Positions 59,978 through 64,000 of a stretch of DNA of 64,000 bases are shown one piece after another. Under the pieces are notes generated by a model. The model saw only the letters and a program-made list of their open reading frames with translations. It had not been told where the DNA came from and made no database searches. Made by a program: the position numbers and the translations under genes. Positions within the stretch are counted from its first letter, which is position 1. The number at the start of each line of letters is the position of its first letter. The DNA is taken from assembly GCF_013402915.1 (NCBI RefSeq), contig NC_050719.1, forward strand, positions 496,001 to 560,000, read 5' to 3'. This DNA is from Zygotorulaspora mrakii. Its lineage: Eukaryota; Ascomycota; Saccharomycetes; Saccharomycetales; Saccharomycetaceae.

Positions 59978-60823
59978 TTACTTTTTTTTATGAGATGCTA
60001 GTCGCAACACGTCCATCGATTTAGTATCAACGAGAGTGTGCGTGACTGGTAGTTCTACGCATAGCGAATTACAACGAAAATCAATTTGTGACAATTTATT
60101 CAAGTTGTAATCCAGGATCCTGCGTTCGTATTGTAATTGAAGCTCGAACCGCCGCTTTTGTTCCTGCCATTTCTTTTTGATTTCGAGTTTCCGTCCGTCA
60201 GAAATGCAAGTTTCCCATGCGGTTCTGCATTCTCTGCACATCTCTCTGAATCTTTTAGTCAAATTTTTAATGTCATCTCTAGTATTATCAACGGAAAGTG
60301 AAAGTAAGTGATCTCGTTGGGTATTTGACAGCGTCACTTTCATGCTTTCATCTGAAATCTTGGCGTTTCGTCTGGTACCTGGTGTCTTTTTCCTTTGAAC
60401 TGTTGCTTCCTGCTCACTCCAGATCGTGTCGAACTTGCTTTTATACTTATTTCGAAACAGCATATATTCACTAATAGCTGGTGTTGAAATTTCCATGATT
60501 CTTGCTAGCTCACACTCATTCAATGTTGTGTGGTCAATTTTGGTAAAGTGAAAAAAGAATGCGTAGTAAAGTCTCCTCCGTGTACCCGATAGTAAACTCC
60601 ATTCCTTTCTGATGTATCTCTTGAAGCCGTTATTATAATGTGCAAAATTTAGTTGATCTCTTGATGAGGAAGGACCCGAATATGTTTGCATTTCTTTAAT
60701 CTTTGTTTGATAGTAATAGTGGAATGCTGTCGTTGGCACAGAATCCAATCGCTTGTCGAAGGCTTTCTTCGTGTGGTACACCGTCTGCGATAATTGTGCC
60801 CTTAATACTTTTGAACAATGCAT
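59978..60823 (-). CDS. YOR114W orthologue, probable tandem HMG-box-like protein
   Basis: A 281-aa protein; S. cerevisiae YOR114W is about 294 aa and uncharacterised. Two stretches look like degenerate HMG boxes. Box 1 is about residues 31-93: a first helix TTAFHYYYQTKIKEMQ, then KEWSLLSGTRRRLYYAF, whose Trp75-to-Tyr86 spacing equals that in Nhp6. Box 2 starts at about residue 114 (STPAISEYMLFRNKYKSKF) and resumes after a polar insert near 190-235 (REMCRECRTAW ... KKWQEQKRRFELQLQYE). The N-terminus is basic (CSKVLRAQLSQTVYHTKK) and could be a mitochondrial presequence. The frame continues upstream for 42 codons with a GTG but no ATG; that part overlaps a TATATATA promoter element near 60887, so the ATG at 60821-60823 is chosen. 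Confidence 0.75.
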   Translation of the reverse strand: MHCSKVLRAQLSQTVYHTKKAFDKRLDSVPTTAFHYYYQTKIKEMQTYSGPSSSRDQLNFAHYNNGFKRYIRKEWSLLSGTRRRLYYAFFFHFTKIDHTTLNECELARIMEISTPAISEYMLFRNKYKSKFDTIWSEQEATVQRKKTPGTRRNAKISDESMKVTLSNTQRDHLLSLSVDNTRDDIKNLTKRFREMCRECRTAWETCISDGRKLEIKKKWQEQKRRFELQLQYERRILDYNLNKLSQIDFRCNSLCVELPVTHTLVDTKSMDVLRLASHKKK

Positions 60824-61232
60824 TTCTGGTAGCTTCACAACTTCACCAATGACACAAGTGCTCAGCTTTTGATTGGAACGTTTATATATACATATATCAA
60901 TGAAGCTATATGACCTGCTGAAAAATCTCCCTTGATCATCATCCTTCACTTTCTTTTCGTGGCTTGTTTACATTTGTAAAATAGTTACGCGCCGCGTCCA
61001 GTACAGCAACCTGACATGAGCTGAGCACTCGTTTATAAAACTACTCGCTCAATTGATTATCGACCACCTTTGGATTGTACTGTACTGTCATTCAGTTGTC
61101 TTAGTTTGTCTTAGTTTGACAGAAGTGCTAGTACACCGTAACTTGTTCTTTTTAAACTTTTTTGCCCTATTAAACTTTCTTATATATTATGTAAATCTTT
61201 TCGACGATACATCTTATAGAACGTAAAAAAGA
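60824..61232 (-). promoter_or_regulatory. YOR114W-orthologue promoter and AZF1 3' region
   Basis: 409 bp. TATA-like TATATATA at about 60887. A 10-bp tandem repeat TTGTCTTAGT at 61096-61105 and 61106-61115 is flanked by CTGTCA and TGACAG. No RNA gene seen. Confidence 0.45.
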
Positions 61233-64000
61233 TCAAGCCTTATAATTAACGTTTTTGAATTGTACTTGTCCCTTACCAATTGTGCCTGTGACATTTGCAG
61301 AGTTTTCATCTATCTTGTCTGGTTGATCCAATGAGAATGCGAAAGCATTGTTAGATGATACTGAGGATGCGGATGATGCGGATGTTGTATTACGTAAAGG
61401 AATTTGTGCTGCAGAATTTAAAATCGCAGAGTCTGGCGAGCCTTGAGTTGAATGGTTATGAATTGCTGGATATCCATATTTCATTTCAGAATCATTTTTC
61501 AAATGAACTGACTGAGGCTGTTGCTGTTGTTGCTGTTGTTGCTGTTGTTGCTGATGATGATGATGATGGTGATGGTGTAGATGTTGACTTTTTATTGCTG
61601 CATAAACTGCTGGGTTTAAGGAATTTCCTGAGGCGGATGTATTCATTACCATTTGTTGAGGAGGTTGAGACTGAGATTGAACCAGAGCAGAAGTCGGTGA
61701 AGCTGATGATCGATGTGACTGTGAATTGGAATGCATATGCGTAAAATTGCGAGAGGACTCTGGTGATATCCTCGTGCTACCTTTGCCTCTACCTTTGATA
61801 CCTTTATTTGAGTTTTTGTAAAGAGATGCAAAGTATTCTAGTAGCTCTCTTTCCTGTGGAGCAATATTTTCATTAGGATCCATTTCAGCCAATCTTTGAG
61901 TTAGTTCATTTAATGTATTTAAATGAAATCTATTTTGATGAGCTTTCATGTTACCTAGTTGAGTAAAACTTTTATTGCAACCATCTAGTTTACAAACAAA
62001 CGGTTTTAATTTTTGATGAGTAACAATATGTGCCGCTAAATTACCCTTTCTTGAAAATCGTTTACCGCAAAGTTCACATTCATATGGTTTTTCGCCTGTA
62101 TGTAATCTTTGATGAGTTTGTAAGTTACCACCTTGAGTAAACCTTTTACCACAGTATTCACATTGAAATGGTTTATAACCAATGTGAGATCGGATATGAA
62201 CTTCCAGATGAGTAGATTGGGTAAAAAATCTATGACAATAAGGACACTCATGTTGTTTAACACCATGCGAACCTTTCGGTTTCTCGACACCACCAACCAA
62301 TTGATAGGGTTGAGGGAGAATATCAGAATCTTCATTTATCAGTAGTCTACCATCAGCGGTTGTTGTAACTTTTTCAGTAACACCCTTTTTCCTTGCTTGA
62401 ATCATTAACATTAATTGATCCACTTTAGTAACACCTAATAACGGTTTTGAATCATCTAATTGTGAAGAATCACTTGTATCCAATAATGGATTTGGTAATT
62501 TTGAAAGTGCTTCATGTGTAGAGTTTACGTTAACATCTAAATCCGAATGAATCAATTCTTCTTTTCCGATTTCATTTACATGATCATTATTATTAGAGCT
62601 TGCTGATCTCTTTTGTCTTTTGACATTGCTCAATTTCTGGGTATCGTCTATTACATTACCGTTATTATTATTACTATTTGCCAAAGTGCTTCCATTATCA
62701 GTATCATTATTATTGACATTACCATTGTTATTATTATTACTGTTGTTGTTATTATTATTGTTGTTATTGTTGCTGCTCCCATTTGGAAAACCTCGTGGTC
62801 CTGGTGTATAGCTTTGATTGTCTAAAGTAGCTCTCACAGAGGAATCTCTTCTTTTGAACTGAAAGTCAAAATCTTCCGCATTGAATTTCAGTGAGTTATT
62901 CCTTGTGTTCAATAATGAATTTCCATTTATGACTCCGCTGTTGTTAGCGCCACCATTTGCAGATGAAAACAGAGTGTCAAATTCGGACACCGATGTTGCT
63001 GGATTTGTATTAGGATTTGTGTTTGCAATTGCATTCGCATTTGTGTTCCCATTTGCGCTGACGTTCGCGTTCGAGTTTATACCTGCGTTCGCATGGCTAT
63101 TCATGCCCACGTTTGGATTCGCATTCGTATTTGCACTCGTATTCGTACTCGTATTCGTATTCGAGCTGTTGTATGAAAATTTCCCGTTATTGTTCACAGT
63201 TGGAACCGCTCCACTTGACAGGGGTACGATCATTGGTGGTTTCATCGAATTCGCAGTAAAGGAATCCCTTTTGCTGGTTGCCGCTGCTGTCTGCGAGCCT
63301 GCTGTTGCTGAATGGAAAAACTCCAAATCTGCAGCATCATTTGGCCCGAAATATATTGAATTTCGCTTCGAAGATGGTTGTGGTGTTGTTGGGAACCTGT
63401 ACTGCTGAGGAACCATATTTGAGTTCGAAACTCCGGTATTCGAGTCTGCAAACTGCTGCTGCTGCTGCTGCTGCTGCTGTCGTTGCTGCTGCTGGCTGGG
63501 CTGTTTGGACGAAAACGACGGAGTCTTGAATCTTGGCGGCATGAACGGTTCAAGCGTCTCGCTTTGTCTTCTCACAGTGTTGAACTGGCCCTGGCCAACA
63601 TCCGAGTTCCTCGGCGTGCCGCCGTTGGCACCACCGCCGAGACCGCCCATCTGCTGCGGCCACATATTGTTGATTATCGAGTACCCTCTGCCGATCTGCG
63701 AAAGATCGCCATTACTGGGCACTCCCCCGCTCACAGAGGGCCGCTCCGAGGCAATATTCAGAAACGACGATATCGACGCATCCGTCGAGAACCTCGGGTG
63801 GCTGAAGTTGGTGAACATCGATATCGAGTCCTGCCTCTGCGGCTGTTTCAACGCAAATACCGCCCCGTTTCCCGACACGCCATCGCCGCTGCCAGCACCA
63901 CCTCCCATATTGCCACCGCTCATGCTGCTACCGACCCCACTGCCGCCTGCCACGTTCGCGCTGTTACCTCCAACTCCAACTGGCGCTCCCGCGCTGCCGG
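61233..64000 (-). CDS. AZF1: Azf1, Asn/Gln-rich C2H2 zinc-finger transcription factor (partial, N-terminus outside window)
   Basis: More than 900 codons are visible; the frame is still open at base 64000, so the start lies outside (S. cerevisiae AZF1 914 aa). Three classical C2H2 fingers (HECPYCHRFFTQSTHLEVHI, FQCEYCGKRFTQGGNLQTHQ, YECELCGKRFSRKGNLAAHI) are followed by a fourth variant finger (FVCKLDGCNKSFTQLGNMKAH), at about 61950-62265. Long low-complexity regions flank them: Gln runs, Asn runs, a His run and an Asn-Ala/Asn-Thr repeat. Azf1 is a glucose-dependent activator affecting CLN3 and carbon-source genes. The N-terminal end in the window is Gly/Ser-rich and GC-rich. Confidence 0.93.
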   Translation of the reverse strand, partial: GSAGAPVGVGGNSANVAGGSGVGSSMSGGNMGGGAGSGDGVSGNGAVFALKQPQRQDSISMFTNFSHPRFSTDASISSFLNIASERPSVSGGVPSNGDLSQIGRGYSIINNMWPQQMGGLGGGANGGTPRNSDVGQGQFNTVRRQSETLEPFMPPRFKTPSFSSKQPSQQQQRQQQQQQQQQFADSNTGVSNSNMVPQQYRFPTTPQPSSKRNSIYFGPNDAADLEFFHSATAGSQTAAATSKRDSFTANSMKPPMIVPLSSGAVPTVNNNGKFSYNSSNTNTSTNTSANTNANPNVGMNSHANAGINSNANVSANGNTNANAIANTNPNTNPATSVSEFDTLFSSANGGANNSGVINGNSLLNTRNNSLKFNAEDFDFQFKRRDSSVRATLDNQSYTPGPRGFPNGSSNNNNNNNNNNSNNNNNGNVNNNDTDNGSTLANSNNNNGNVIDDTQKLSNVKRQKRSASSNNNDHVNEIGKEELIHSDLDVNVNSTHEALSKLPNPLLDTSDSSQLDDSKPLLGVTKVDQLMLMIQARKKGVTEKVTTTADGRLLINEDSDILPQPYQLVGGVEKPKGSHGVKQHECPYCHRFFTQSTHLEVHIRSHIGYKPFQCEYCGKRFTQGGNLQTHQRLHTGEKPYECELCGKRFSRKGNLAAHIVTHQKLKPFVCKLDGCNKSFTQLGNMKAHQNRFHLNTLNELTQRLAEMDPNENIAPQERELLEYFASLYKNSNKGIKGRGKGSTRISPESSRNFTHMHSNSQSHRSSASPTSALVQSQSQPPQQMVMNTSASGNSLNPAVYAAIKSQHLHHHHHHHHQQQQQQQQQQQQPQSVHLKNDSEMKYGYPAIHNHSTQGSPDSAILNSAAQIPLRNTTSASSASSVSSNNAFAFSLDQPDKIDENSANVTGTIGKGQVQFKNVNYKA
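61506..61578 (-). repeat. Gln run followed upstream by His run in AZF1
   Basis: TTGCTG units (Gln on the minus strand) adjoin ATGATG/GTGATG units (His), giving about 15 Gln next to about nine His residues in the C-terminal part of Azf1. Confidence 0.85.
62653..62775 (-). repeat. Asn-rich trinucleotide tract in AZF1
   Basis: ATT/GTT triplets on the plus strand encode long Asn runs with interruptions (Asn, Gly, Ser, Asp) in Azf1; prone to length change. Confidence 0.85.
62998..63170 (-). repeat. Imperfect hexanucleotide tract encoding alternating Asn-Thr/Ala residues in AZF1
   Basis: About 170 bp built from variants of a 6-bp unit (TTYGYR-like) give the pattern Asn-Thr/Asn-Ala/Asn-Ser in Azf1. 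Confidence 0.8.
63451..63502 (-). repeat. Gln run (CAG) in AZF1
   Basis: CTG triplets on the plus strand, nearly pure for nine units and interrupted by CGT and TTG, encode a Gln/Arg run. Confidence 0.85.

Noticed and set aside
60824..60949. Forty-two-codon upstream extension of the YOR114W orthologue from a GTG
   Set aside because: It contains a TATA-like promoter element and lacks an ATG; the downstream ATG gives a length close to that of YOR114W.
62881..63408. 175-codon Phe/Ala-rich open frame opposite AZF1
   Set aside because: Antisense shadow of the Asn/Thr repeat region of AZF1.

Overview
The window is nuclear DNA from a budding yeast of the family Saccharomycetaceae. Almost every gene has a clear one-to-one relative in Saccharomyces cerevisiae. 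Genes are compact and nearly intronless, with a single recognisable intron (GTATGT ... TACTAAC ... TAG) ahead of NHP6. Genes that in S. cerevisiae are split between two duplicated tracks are interleaved here in one track: YBR with YPR genes at 1-19 kb, and YNL with YHR genes at 25.6-58.8 kb. Duplicate pairs (NHP6A/B, TOM70/71, DMA1/2) occur once. This points to a lineage that never underwent the whole-genome duplication (Zygosaccharomyces/Torulaspora or Kluyveromyces/Lachancea type); the species cannot be fixed by eye.

Layout. 1-19.1 kb: VPS15 (cut by the left edge), SMK1, a YBR096W-type thioesterase-like protein, RXT2, PBY1, TIM12, NHP6, POL30, MAK3, ATG11, TAH18, MSF1. 19.7-25.2 kb: APP1, TMA46, PTC5. 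25.6-58.8 kb: NAF1, MSH1, SET1, ORC6, NMA111, mitoribosomal bL35, TOM70, COX23, NCS2, DCP2, a fungal periplasmic-binding-protein-like gene (Ca3427 type), a 3.1-kb stretch without an intact gene, MLS1, a DMA1/2 ubiquitin ligase, the YNL115C orthologue, BZZ1. 59.1-64 kb: TRS33, the YOR114W orthologue, AZF1 (cut by the right edge). The joins MSF1|APP1, PTC5|NAF1 and BZZ1|TRS33 look like rearrangement breakpoints between ancestral blocks.

The content is mainly housekeeping: chromatin and replication (NHP6, POL30, ORC6, SET1, RXT2), RNA metabolism (NAF1, DCP2, NCS2, PBY1), mitochondrial biogenesis (TIM12, TOM70, COX23, MSF1, MSH1, bL35m, PTC5), membrane traffic and autophagy (VPS15, ATG11, TRS33, BZZ1), and carbon metabolism (MLS1). 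Some regulation is visible: three MluI boxes before POL30, a middle sporulation element before SMK1, Reb1 sites before NHP6 and YNL115C, and an intron that begins directly after an ATG before NHP6.

No wholly new multi-gene system was found. The points most worth following are: (1) a long ATG-free, in-frame leader of APP1 with presequence-like composition; (2) a probable tandem HMG-box architecture in the uncharacterised YOR114W family; (3) an Asp in place of the Ser nucleophile in the YNL115C family; (4) the Ca3427-type gene next to what looks like a decayed gene; (5) the NHP6 intron placed directly after an ATG.
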